Shown piece by piece: positions 17,742 through 25,369 of a stretch of DNA of 64,000 nt (position 1 is its first letter; every line of letters starts with the position of its first letter). The stretch comes from Amycolatopsis sp. 195334CR. Lineage in GTDB: Bacteria; Actinomycetota; Actinomycetes; Mycobacteriales; Pseudonocardiaceae. The notes beneath the pieces are model-generated. The model was not told where the DNA came from. It searched no databases and saw nothing but the letters and a program-made list of their open reading frames with translations. The translations under genes and the position numbers were made by a program. The stretch is from NCBI RefSeq assembly GCF_017309385.1, contig NZ_JAFJMJ010000002.1:2728001-2792000 (forward strand), in the 5' to 3' direction.

Positions 17742-19094
17742 TCAGGCGGACACCGGCACGCCGCCCGGCCAGCGCCGGTGGCGGCCGTCGATGGTGAACG
17801 CGTGCGCGTGCCGCCAGCCACCGTCGGCGGTGCGCACCGCGTCGGCGATGTGGTCGTCGTCGGCGGGCACGTCGTAGTGGACGTGGGTGAGCACCTCGGG
17901 GTCCCGCCGCGGCCACAGCACCACCGCCGCGATCGTGCCTCCGGCCGTGAGCACGCCGAGCGCGGCCCAGCCCGCCGTGAAGCCGAACGCGGTCACGCCC
18001 CAGCCCGCGATCGGGTAGCTGAGCAGCCAGCACGCGTGCGAGAGCGAGAACTGCGCGGCGAAGATCGCCGGACGGTCGGCCTCGGCGGTGGACCGCCGCA
18101 GCACCCGGCCCACCGGGGTGAGCACCAGGCCCGCGCCCGCCCCCAGCAGCGCCCAGACCGCCAGTGCGGCCGCCCATCCACCGTCCACAAGCGACAGACC
18201 GAGGGCGCCGGCCAGCCCGGCGCACAACGCGAGCGCGCCGGTGGTCATCACAGTGCGCTCGGCCAGCCGGTCGAGCACCCTCGGTAGCGCCAGTGCCACC
18301 ACGATCGTGCCCACGCCGTTGGCCGCGAGCAGGAGCGCGACCTCCGCGTCGGCGAACCCGAGCACGTCGTGGACGTAGTTCACGGTGTTGACCATGACCA
18401 CCGCACCGGCACCCGCCACCGCCAGGTCCAGTGCCAGCACCGCGCGCAACCGGGGCGTGGCAAGGAAAATCCGGGCGCCCGCGGCGACGCGGTCCAGCAC
18501 CGCCGTGCGCGCGGTCGGCTTCGCGCGGGGAACGCGGGTGGTCAGCACCAGCAGTGCCGAGGCGAGGAATCCGGCGGTGGTCCCGCTGAACAGCCAGTGG
18601 AAGCTCATCACGCTCAGCAACGCCGCCGCGAGCACCGGACTCAGCAGTGTTTCCATGCTCGACGCCAGCGAGGAGGCCGAAAGCGCCCGTGTGTACTGCT
18701 TCTCGTCGGGCAGGATGTCGGGCAGCACGGCCTGGAAGGTCGGCGTGAACGCGGCGGAAGCCGACTGCAGCACGAAGATCAGCAGGTAGACCTGCCAGAT
18801 CTCGGTGACGAACGGCAGTGCCAGCACCACCGCTGCCCGCACCACGTCCAGCACGGCGAGGAATCCGCGCCGCGGCAGGCGATCGGCGTAGGCACCCGCG
18901 AGCGGCGCGATCACCACGTAGGCCAGCATCTTGATCACCAGCGCCGTGCCGAGCACCGCGCCGGCCCGCTCGCCCGCCAGGTCGTAGGCCAGCAGGGCCA
19001 GCGCCACCGTGGCCAGCCCGGTGCCGAACAACGCCACCACCTGCGCGGCGAACAAATGCCGATAATCCCGGCCGGCGAACAAGGACAGCCCCAC
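17742..19094 (-). CDS. MFS exporter with His-rich C-terminal tail, possibly metal efflux
   Basis: The 450-residue protein has about twelve membrane segments, with the first-loop motif GAYADRLPRRGFL. A soluble C-terminal tail of about 60 residues has several histidines (THVHYDVPADDDH, RHAHAFTIDGRHRRW). GTG 19094 was chosen because GGAGGT lies six bases upstream. A longer reading from ATG 19181 would run through the operator region. His-rich tails occur in nickel/cobalt exporters such as NreB. With an ArsR/SmtB-like palindrome upstream, this suggests metal efflux, but drug export is also possible. Confidence 0.85.
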   Translation of the reverse strand: MGLSLFAGRDYRHLFAAQVVALFGTGLATVALALLAYDLAGERAGAVLGTALVIKMLAYVVIAPLAGAYADRLPRRGFLAVLDVVRAAVVLALPFVTEIWQVYLLIFVLQSASAAFTPTFQAVLPDILPDEKQYTRALSASSLASSMETLLSPVLAAALLSVMSFHWLFSGTTAGFLASALLVLTTRVPRAKPTARTAVLDRVAAGARIFLATPRLRAVLALDLAVAGAGAVVMVNTVNYVHDVLGFADAEVALLLAANGVGTIVVALALPRVLDRLAERTVMTTGALALCAGLAGALGLSLVDGGWAAALAVWALLGAGAGLVLTPVGRVLRRSTAEADRPAIFAAQFSLSHACWLLSYPIAGWGVTAFGFTAGWAALGVLTAGGTIAAVVLWPRRDPEVLTHVHYDVPADDDHIADAVRTADGGWRHAHAFTIDGRHRRWPGGVPVSA

Positions 19095-19146
19095 GCCCAC
19101 ACCTCCGCACCGAACGCACCCGGACTCTCGGCACCGTAACACACAT

Positions 19147-19162
19147 ATGAAGAGGTCTTCAT
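19147..19162 (-). promoter_or_regulatory. ArsR/SmtB-like operator
   Basis: ATGAAGA-GG-TCTTCAT is a perfect inverted repeat in an A/T-richer pocket, 53 bases upstream of the MFS start. It resembles the ATGAA...TTCAT elements of ArsR/SmtB metal sensors. No arsR-type gene is present in the neighbourhood, so the regulator would be encoded elsewhere. Confidence 0.55.
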
Positions 19163-19230
19163 TCGTTCCCGCTTGAGGCATGCGTGGTCGAGCGCCAGGC
19201 CGACTACAGGGTCGGCTCGTGCGACCGGGC

Positions 19231-19280
19231 TCCGCACGGCAGACAGGCGCGTCCGCACGGCAGACAGGCGCGTCCGCACC
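19231..19280. repeat. 21-bp tandem repeat, two full copies and a partial third
   Basis: TCCGCACGGCAGACAGGCGCG occurs at 19231-19251 and again, identical, at 19252-19272, followed by TCCGCACC. It lies in the 335-bp gap 19095-19429, the only gene-free stretch over 300 bp. Besides this repeat the gap contains the ArsR-like operator (19147-19162) and, at its right end, the ribosome site of the STAND gene. I see nothing else there. Confidence 0.85.
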
Positions 19281-19429
19281 GCGGGCCGCGGTCAGGCCGA
19301 GCGGACCCGCGGACCCGGGCCACCGGCCACCGCGGCGGCCTCGCGCACGGCGGCGTGACCGAAGCCGGTGGTCATCCGATCGTGATCACCGGCCCAGTAC
19401 GGTGGGTGACGCGACCACGAGGGGGATCG

Positions 19430-22400
19430 ATGCCACCGGCAGACGATGTCGAAAACTCCGCCGACGAACCCGAAGCGAATCGCCGGGCGCGGCGCGGGGT
19501 GCGCGAGTGGGTGCGCTCGGCGGGCAAGAGCACCGGTCGCGGCCTGCGGAAGGTGACGCCCTACGGGACCTACGCCTTCCTCACCGCGGCCGCGGTGGCG
19601 CCGGTGGCCGGGGCCGCGCTCGGCGGCACCGACGCCTTCGCCACCGCGCTCGACCAGCTCGGCGGTATGGGCGGCAACTACCTCGCGAACGTGCTCGCCG
19701 ACACCGCCGATCGCATGCGCCGCCAGGGCATCGAGCCCACCGGGGACCAGTGGCGGGACGCCGTCGCCGAGGAGCTGCGCGCCCGGCTGGAGGATTCCGG
19801 CGAGGAAACGCTGCGGCTGCGCGAAGAAGTCGGGCAGGTACTGCGGGCGGTGGACGGCGTCGGCGCGGCGCTGACCGAGTCCGCCGAGCACGCCCACGAC
19901 CTGCACCAGGAACTCGTCGGCGCGATCGCGGTGCTGGGCAACGACTTCGACGAGTTCCGCTGGATGCTCACCGACCTGAAGCAGGCGCTGGCCGAATCGA
20001 CCAGGACGCTCGGCGACGTCCAGCGCGAACTGCTGCTGGCCCGCACCGAGCAACGCGAGCAGAGCGACGTCACGCACCGCTTCCTCGTCGCCGTGACCAA
20101 GGTGCGCCAATGGCTCAAGCCGGAACACCGCGCCCCCGCGCCGCCCGCCGACGGCCCCTGCCCGTACCCCGGGCTGACCAGTTTCCAGGCCGGGGACGCG
20201 GAATGGTTCCACGGCAGGGAAAACGCCGTCGCCGAGGTGCTGGCCCGCCTGGACCGGCCCGGCCCGCTGGTGATCGTGGGCGCCTCGGGTGCCGGGAAGT
20301 CCTCGCTGCTGCACGCCGGTCTGCTGCCCGCGCTCGCCGATGGCGCGCTGCCCGCCGCCGGTTCCGCGGCCTGGCCCCGGCTGGTCCTGTCCCCCGGCGC
20401 GAACCCGCTCGGCGAACTCGCCGCCCGCGTGGCGGCGCTCGCCGGGGTGAACGCCGTCGCCGCGGCACGGGACCTGCGTGCGGCACCGGCCGAATTCGGG
20501 GCCCTGGCCCGGCAGGCCGCGCTGGCCACCGGTGAATCCGCCCGGCTGGTGCTCGTGGTGGACCAGTTCGAGCAGGTGTTCACGCCGTACGTCGACGCGG
20601 CCGAGCGACTGGCTTTCGCCACCGCGCTGGCCAACGCCGGGCCCGCGCTGGTGGTGCTGGCCGTGCGGGCGGACTTCTACGAGCAGTGCACCCGTCTCGA
20701 ACCGCTCGCCGCCGCGCTGCCGGACCAGTTCGTGCTGGGCCCGATGACGCCGGACGAACTGCACCGCGTGGTCACCGAACCCGCGTCGAAGGCCGGACTG
20801 GTGGTGGAGGCCGGGCTGGCCGAACGGCTGGTGGCCGATCTCGGTGTGCGCGAGGGCGCCGACTACGACCCCGGCGCGCTGCCGATGCTGGCGCACGCAC
20901 TGCACGAGACCTGGCGCAACCGTGCCGGCCACACCCTGACCGCGGAAGGCTACGCCCGGACCGGCGGGATCGAGCACGCGGTTTCCGGCACGGCCGACCG
21001 GATCGTCGGCGCGCTCGGGGACACCGAACGGGAGGCGCTGCGGCGGACGCTGCTGCGCATGGTGACCGTGGTGGACGGCGGCGGCGCGGTCCGCAGGCAC
21101 GTCCGCCGCGACGAGGCCGACCTGACCGTGCTCACCCCGCTGATCGAAGCGCGGCTGGTGACCGCGGACCAGAGCGGCGCGCAGATCAGCCACGAGGCCC
21201 TGCTCACCGCGTGGCCGCGCCTGCGCGCCTGGGTGGACGAAGATCGCCACGGACTGCTGGTGCGCCAGCAACTCGACGAAGCGGTCCGGTACTGGACGAG
21301 CAACAACCGTGACGACGGCGCGCTGTACCGGGGTCTGCGGCTGGCTTCCGCACAGGAGTGGGCGGGCCCGCGGACCGACCTGTCCGACGCCGAACGCGAG
21401 TTCCTGCGGGCGAGCGAACGGGCCCAGCAGCGCTCGGCCCGCCGCCTACGCGGCCTGGTCGCCGCGCTGGCCGTGCTGCTGGTGGCGGCGCTGACCGCGG
21501 GTGTGCTCGCGCTCGTGGCGCGCGACGAGGCGGAACGCGACCGGCTGAACGCGCTTTCCCGGCAGTACGCGGCGGAATCACTGCGGAACGCCGACGCCGC
21601 TCCCGGCGAATCGATGCGCAAAGCCCTGTCGGCCTGGCAAACCGCGCACACCACGGAAGCCCGCAGCGCGCTGCTCACGGCGTCCACGCTGACCTACCCG
21701 GCCACCTTCGACTCCGGTCTGGGCACCGCCCACGCCGCCGATATCAGCCCCCGCGGCGAATACGCGGCCGTCGGCGGTCCCGACGGCAAGATCGTGGTCT
21801 GGGACCTCCGCGCCAACCAGCCGCTGCCCGCCGAGTTCAGCGGGCACACCGAAGCGGTGGACGACGTCGAGTTCTCCCCGGACGGTTCGCTGCTGGCCAC
21901 CACGTCGGCGGAGGCGTTCGGCCTGCGGATCTGGGAGGTGCCCAGCGGGCGCCTGGTCCGCACCCTGCCCGGCGTCTTCCGGCTCGCCTGGCGGCCGGAC
22001 GGCGGGGAACTCGCCGCCGTCGGCCTGTCACTGGACTTTCCGGTGGTCGGCTGGGATCCGTCGACCGGCCAGGAGGTGCGCCGGCTGCCCGGTGACCGGT
22101 CGCTGGTCCACGACCTCGCGTTCGGCGCCGGCGACCGACTGGCCGTGGCCAGGGCGGGTGGCGTGGTGGAGCTGTGGCGGACCGGGGACAGCACCCTGGT
22201 CACCCGGGTCGAAGCGCATTCCGCCGAGGGCGGCATGCGGGTCGCCTTCGCGCCGGGGGTGCTGGCGACCAGCAGCCAGCGGGACACCGAGATCCGCTTG
22301 TGGGACAGCGAAACCGGGGCGCCACAGGACCCGCTTCGCCTCGGCGGCGAGTTCGGGCCGGGCGCGATGGCGTTCAGCCCGGACGGGATGCGGTTGTTCG

Positions 22401-23536
22401 CCGGCGTCGGCGCGGAGGTCCAGCGCTGGGACGTGAGCACCCGTCAGCGGGCAGGCAACTACGCGTGGGACCGGGACCCGGTCGCCGACCTCGTGGTCTC
22501 CGCGGACGGCCGGACCGTGGCCGCGGCGGCGGTCACCGGCAAGGTGACCCGCTGGCAGCGCGCCACCTCCTGGTACACGCGACCCAGCGGACCGGTGATC
22601 GGCATCGCCTTCGCCCCGGACGGCCGGACCGTCGCCGCCTCCGACGGCACCGGCGCGGTGCACCTGTGGGATCCGGCGACCGGCGAGCAGCGGGACCAGT
22701 TCACCTCGGACGCGGGCCTGGTCAGCGTGCTCCGCTACACCCCGGACGGCACCCGGGTCGAAGCCGTGCAGAACGGCGTCGTGCGGGTCACGCCGCCGGG
22801 TGGCGGGGCACCGCGCACGGTGGCGCTGCCCGGCCGGGAACTGCGGGGCGATCTTGTCGTCTCCCCGGACGGCGCGCTGATCGCGGCGGCCTCGCGCGGT
22901 GCGGACGACTTCCGCGTCCACCTGTTCGACACCGCGACGCTGACCGAGCGGAAGGTACTGGAACTCGGTGCGTTCTCCGCGTACAGCATGGTTTTCTCGC
23001 CCGACGGCGCGAACCTCCTCGCGGCCACCAGCGACACCACCACGGGCGGCGTGCTGCGGTCGTGGCGCACCACGGACTTCGGCGAAGCGTGGTCCACGCC
23101 GCTCGGCCCCGAGTTCGTGACCGGACTGGCGATCAGCCCGGACGGGCGGACCCTGGCCACCGGCGACGGCGAACAGCTCCGGTTGCGCGCTGCGGCCGAC
23201 GGGCGGGTCCTGCGGGAGGTGGGCGCGCCGCACCCGTCCGCCATCCGGGATCTGGTGTTCTCCCCGGACAGCCTGGTGCTGGCCTCGGGCACCATCGCCG
23301 ACGCGACCGTCCGGCTGTGGAACGTGGCCGACGGCGGCCTGCTGGCCGTCGCGGACGGCCTCACCGGGCCGCCGAACGACCTCGCGTTCTCCCCGGACGG
23401 CACCGTGCTCGCCGCCGCGGGGACGGACACCGACGTGGTGCTGTGGCGGATCGAACCGGAGGCCGCCGTCGCGGAGATCTGCCGGAACCTCACCGACGGC
23501 GGTGCCACCGGCCTGACCGACCTCGGTTGCCGATGA
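19430..23536 (+). CDS. nSTAND1 NTPase with transmembrane segment and WD40 propeller
   Basis: The 1368-residue protein has an N-terminal helical region of unknown type (1-240) with a hydrophobic stretch (YAFLTAAAVAPVAGAALGG) and coiled-coil character. A STAND NTPase core begins at CPYPGLTSFQAGDAEWFHGRE. Walker A is GASGAGKSSLL (about 283-293) and Walker B is VLVVDQFEQVF (about 372-382). One transmembrane helix follows (about 674-697), then roughly fourteen WD40 blades with repeated FSPDG motifs. Such proteins are switch-like signal sensors; related STAND NTPases act in phage defence, stress or development. ATG 19430 follows GAGGGGGATCG. The partner and the N-terminal effector are unknown. Confidence 0.9.
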   Translation: MPPADDVENSADEPEANRRARRGVREWVRSAGKSTGRGLRKVTPYGTYAFLTAAAVAPVAGAALGGTDAFATALDQLGGMGGNYLANVLADTADRMRRQGIEPTGDQWRDAVAEELRARLEDSGEETLRLREEVGQVLRAVDGVGAALTESAEHAHDLHQELVGAIAVLGNDFDEFRWMLTDLKQALAESTRTLGDVQRELLLARTEQREQSDVTHRFLVAVTKVRQWLKPEHRAPAPPADGPCPYPGLTSFQAGDAEWFHGRENAVAEVLARLDRPGPLVIVGASGAGKSSLLHAGLLPALADGALPAAGSAAWPRLVLSPGANPLGELAARVAALAGVNAVAAARDLRAAPAEFGALARQAALATGESARLVLVVDQFEQVFTPYVDAAERLAFATALANAGPALVVLAVRADFYEQCTRLEPLAAALPDQFVLGPMTPDELHRVVTEPASKAGLVVEAGLAERLVADLGVREGADYDPGALPMLAHALHETWRNRAGHTLTAEGYARTGGIEHAVSGTADRIVGALGDTEREALRRTLLRMVTVVDGGGAVRRHVRRDEADLTVLTPLIEARLVTADQSGAQISHEALLTAWPRLRAWVDEDRHGLLVRQQLDEAVRYWTSNNRDDGALYRGLRLASAQEWAGPRTDLSDAEREFLRASERAQQRSARRLRGLVAALAVLLVAALTAGVLALVARDEAERDRLNALSRQYAAESLRNADAAPGESMRKALSAWQTAHTTEARSALLTASTLTYPATFDSGLGTAHAADISPRGEYAAVGGPDGKIVVWDLRANQPLPAEFSGHTEAVDDVEFSPDGSLLATTSAEAFGLRIWEVPSGRLVRTLPGVFRLAWRPDGGELAAVGLSLDFPVVGWDPSTGQEVRRLPGDRSLVHDLAFGAGDRLAVARAGGVVELWRTGDSTLVTRVEAHSAEGGMRVAFAPGVLATSSQRDTEIRLWDSETGAPQDPLRLGGEFGPGAMAFSPDGMRLFAGVGAEVQRWDVSTRQRAGNYAWDRDPVADLVVSADGRTVAAAAVTGKVTRWQRATSWYTRPSGPVIGIAFAPDGRTVAASDGTGAVHLWDPATGEQRDQFTSDAGLVSVLRYTPDGTRVEAVQNGVVRVTPPGGGAPRTVALPGRELRGDLVVSPDGALIAAASRGADDFRVHLFDTATLTERKVLELGAFSAYSMVFSPDGANLLAATSDTTTGGVLRSWRTTDFGEAWSTPLGPEFVTGLAISPDGRTLATGDGEQLRLRAAADGRVLREVGAPHPSAIRDLVFSPDSLVLASGTIADATVRLWNVADGGLLAVADGLTGPPNDLAFSPDGTVLAAAGTDTDVVLWRIEPEAAVAEICRNLTDGGATGLTDLGCR

Positions 23537-23658
23537 TGAGTGCCATCGGCCTCGCCGACCTCGAGCGCCGCTGGCAACGCGCCACCGGCCTGACCGACCT
23601 CGGGTCCTGGTAAGGCGCCACCGGCCTGGCCGCCCCCAGTGTCGATAATGAGTGCCAT
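23504..23658. repeat. Imperfect duplication at the STAND/phosphotransferase junction
   Basis: GCCACCGGCCTGACCGACCT plus CGG occurs at 23504-23526, inside the last codons of the STAND gene, and again at 23581-23603; a 12-base piece recurs at 23617-23628. CGATGATGAGTGCCAT at 23531-23546 recurs as CGATAATGAGTGCCAT at 23643-23658, where it forms the phosphotransferase start. A tandem duplication of the gene junction, followed by drift, explains both pairs. Confidence 0.85.
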
Positions 23659-24421
23659 GGCAGAACTCGAGATCGTCGTCGCGCATCGGGAGTGCGCGAC
23701 TCTCCGCGTCGGCGAGGTGTTCCTCAAGGTCGACACCGATCAGGCGCGGGCCGACCTCGAGGTGGCGGCGATGTCGCTCGCGCCGGTCCCGACGCCGGAA
23801 GTCCTGTGGCGCAAGCCGCCCGTGCTTGCCCTCGCCGCCCTCCCGGGGAAGGCGCTCGGCCGCCTCGGTCAGCCGCCCACCACATCCTCGGCCGCGTGGG
23901 CCGCGGCGGGCGCTGCCGTGCGAGCGCTGCACGACGCGCCCCTGCCGCCCTGGCCCGGCCGGGACCTGGACGAGATCACCGCGGAACTCGACGCCGAATG
24001 CGACTGGCTCCTCACCAACGACGTCCTCCCCGCCGAGCTGGTCACCCACAACCGCCAGGTCGCCGAGGCCGCGCTCCGGCCGTGGAAACCGGTGTTCACG
24101 CACAGCGACCTGCAACTCGCCCACGTCTTCGTCGACGGCGACCGGGTCACCGGCATCCTCGACTGGACCGAGGCCGCCCCGGGCGACGCCTTATACGACC
24201 TCGCCACCCTGACCCTCGGCAACGAGGACCGCCTCGACGACGTCCTGGCCGGCTACGGCACCGACGTCGACCGCGACGTGATCCGCGCGTGGTGGTCCCT
24301 GCGCAGCCTGCGCGGGATCCGCTGGCTCACCGAGCACGGCTTCGACCCGGCCATCCCGGGCTGCGAGATCGACGTGCTCAAGGCCCGGATGCCGGGCGCT
24401 CAGCTCCCGCAGTCGAGGTAG
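23648..24421 (+). CDS. Aminoglycoside phosphotransferase (APH)-family kinase
   Basis: The 257-residue protein has a protein-kinase-like fold. The catalytic loop is FTHSDLQLAHVFVDGDRVTGILDWTEAAPGDALYD, with the catalytic Asp in HSD and the metal-binding Asp in ILDW. Family members phosphorylate aminoglycosides, macrolides, choline or sugars. The N-terminal lobe is short and the substrate cannot be named. ATG 23648 (MSAMAELE) was taken; ATG 23657 is also possible. It lies in a duplicated junction behind the STAND gene, and its 3' end overlaps the convergent gene by 22 bp. Confidence 0.85.
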   Translation: MSAMAELEIVVAHRECATLRVGEVFLKVDTDQARADLEVAAMSLAPVPTPEVLWRKPPVLALAALPGKALGRLGQPPTTSSAAWAAAGAAVRALHDAPLPPWPGRDLDEITAELDAECDWLLTNDVLPAELVTHNRQVAEAALRPWKPVFTHSDLQLAHVFVDGDRVTGILDWTEAAPGDALYDLATLTLGNEDRLDDVLAGYGTDVDRDVIRAWWSLRSLRGIRWLTEHGFDPAIPGCEIDVLKARMPGAQLPQSR

Positions 24422-25320
24422 TCGAACGAGACGCGTGCCTCGTCCAGCATGGTGTCGACCTCGCCGAAGAACACCGGGTCCTGCTCGAAGACGTAGTTGC
24501 GGACCTTGCCCCGGGCGGCGGCCAGTATCTCGGGCAGCGGCAGCTCGCCGTGCCCCAGCGGCCGCTGCTCCAGCTCGGCCGCGGTCCGCACGCCGTCCTT
24601 GACGTGCAGCAGCTCGATGCGGTCGCCGAGCCGGTCCAGCAGCGCGGCCACGTCCTCCCCCGCGTCGTAGGCCCAGCCGATGTCGAGCTGGAAGGTCACG
24701 TACCGGCGATCGGTGTTGCGCACCAGCAGTTCCCACGCCGAAACCAGCTCGCCGGTCACCGGGTCTGGGTACTTCGTGGTGAACTCGTGCTGGTGGTTGT
24801 GCACGTAGACCTTGCCGGTCCCGTTGGCCACCGAACGCACGCCGAGGCGGTCCAGCGTGGCCGCGGTCGCCAGGGTGTCCTCATAGGACCCCAGGCCGGG
24901 CGCGGCCGACCCGCCCGAACCGACGTGGCGCTGGCCCAGCGTGCGCGAGTCGGCGAGTTCGGCGGTCCACCCGGCCTCGTCGGTGCTGCCGTGCCTGCTG
25001 GTGGCGCGCAAGCCGTACTCGCGCAACAGGTCACGGAACTGCTCGGCGGTCAACCCGTTGAAGGTGAACGGTTCCACGTTGCGGTAGCCGATGTCGGCGA
25101 GCTCGGCCAGCACGGTCCGCAGGCGGGCGTGGGTGGCCTCGTCGTCGCCGAAACCGACGTACTCGGCGAAGGTGTAGAGCTGGATGGAGATCTCGCTCAG
25201 CGGGACCGGGTGCGCCGGGCCGCACCCCTCGGCGGCGGCCGCCACCGGGGCGGGCAGCGCCAGGCCCGCGGACACGGCCAGCACCAGGGGCACCCGCAGC
25301 AGGGCGGGAATCTTCTTCAC
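24400..25320 (-). CDS. Secreted sugar-phosphate isomerase/epimerase-like TIM-barrel protein
   Basis: The 306-residue precursor has a signal peptide (residues 1-30, ending PVAAAAE). A xylose-isomerase-like barrel follows: ISIQLYTFAEYVG, NVEPFTFNGLTAEQFRDLLREYGL, VHNHQHEF, YVTFQLDIGWAYDAGED, ELLHVKDG and YVFEQDP. The His/Glu/Asp residues at strand ends fit a metal site (NHQHEF, LDIGW, HVKDG). Exported members of this family occur in actinobacteria and Bacteroidetes, probably in glycan or inositol metabolism. The RBS is GGAAGGAACGACACGG. Substrate unknown. Confidence 0.88.
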   Translation of the reverse strand: MKKIPALLRVPLVLAVSAGLALPAPVAAAAEGCGPAHPVPLSEISIQLYTFAEYVGFGDDEATHARLRTVLAELADIGYRNVEPFTFNGLTAEQFRDLLREYGLRATSRHGSTDEAGWTAELADSRTLGQRHVGSGGSAAPGLGSYEDTLATAATLDRLGVRSVANGTGKVYVHNHQHEFTTKYPDPVTGELVSAWELLVRNTDRRYVTFQLDIGWAYDAGEDVAALLDRLGDRIELLHVKDGVRTAAELEQRPLGHGELPLPEILAAARGKVRNYVFEQDPVFFGEVDTMLDEARVSFDYLDCGS

Positions 25321-25369
25321 CGTGTCGTTCCTTCCAGGAAATCAGCGATGGCACCGGTCGAAAAGCGGT

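Noticed and set aside
19100..19181. ATG 19181 as start of the MFS exporter
   Set aside because: The added segment reads through the ArsR-like palindrome and is Cys/Gly-rich. GTG 19094 has a GGAGGT site at normal distance.
23533..23613. 26-codon frame after the STAND gene
   Set aside because: It is built from duplicated ends of the flanking genes and is best explained as a stub of the junction duplication.
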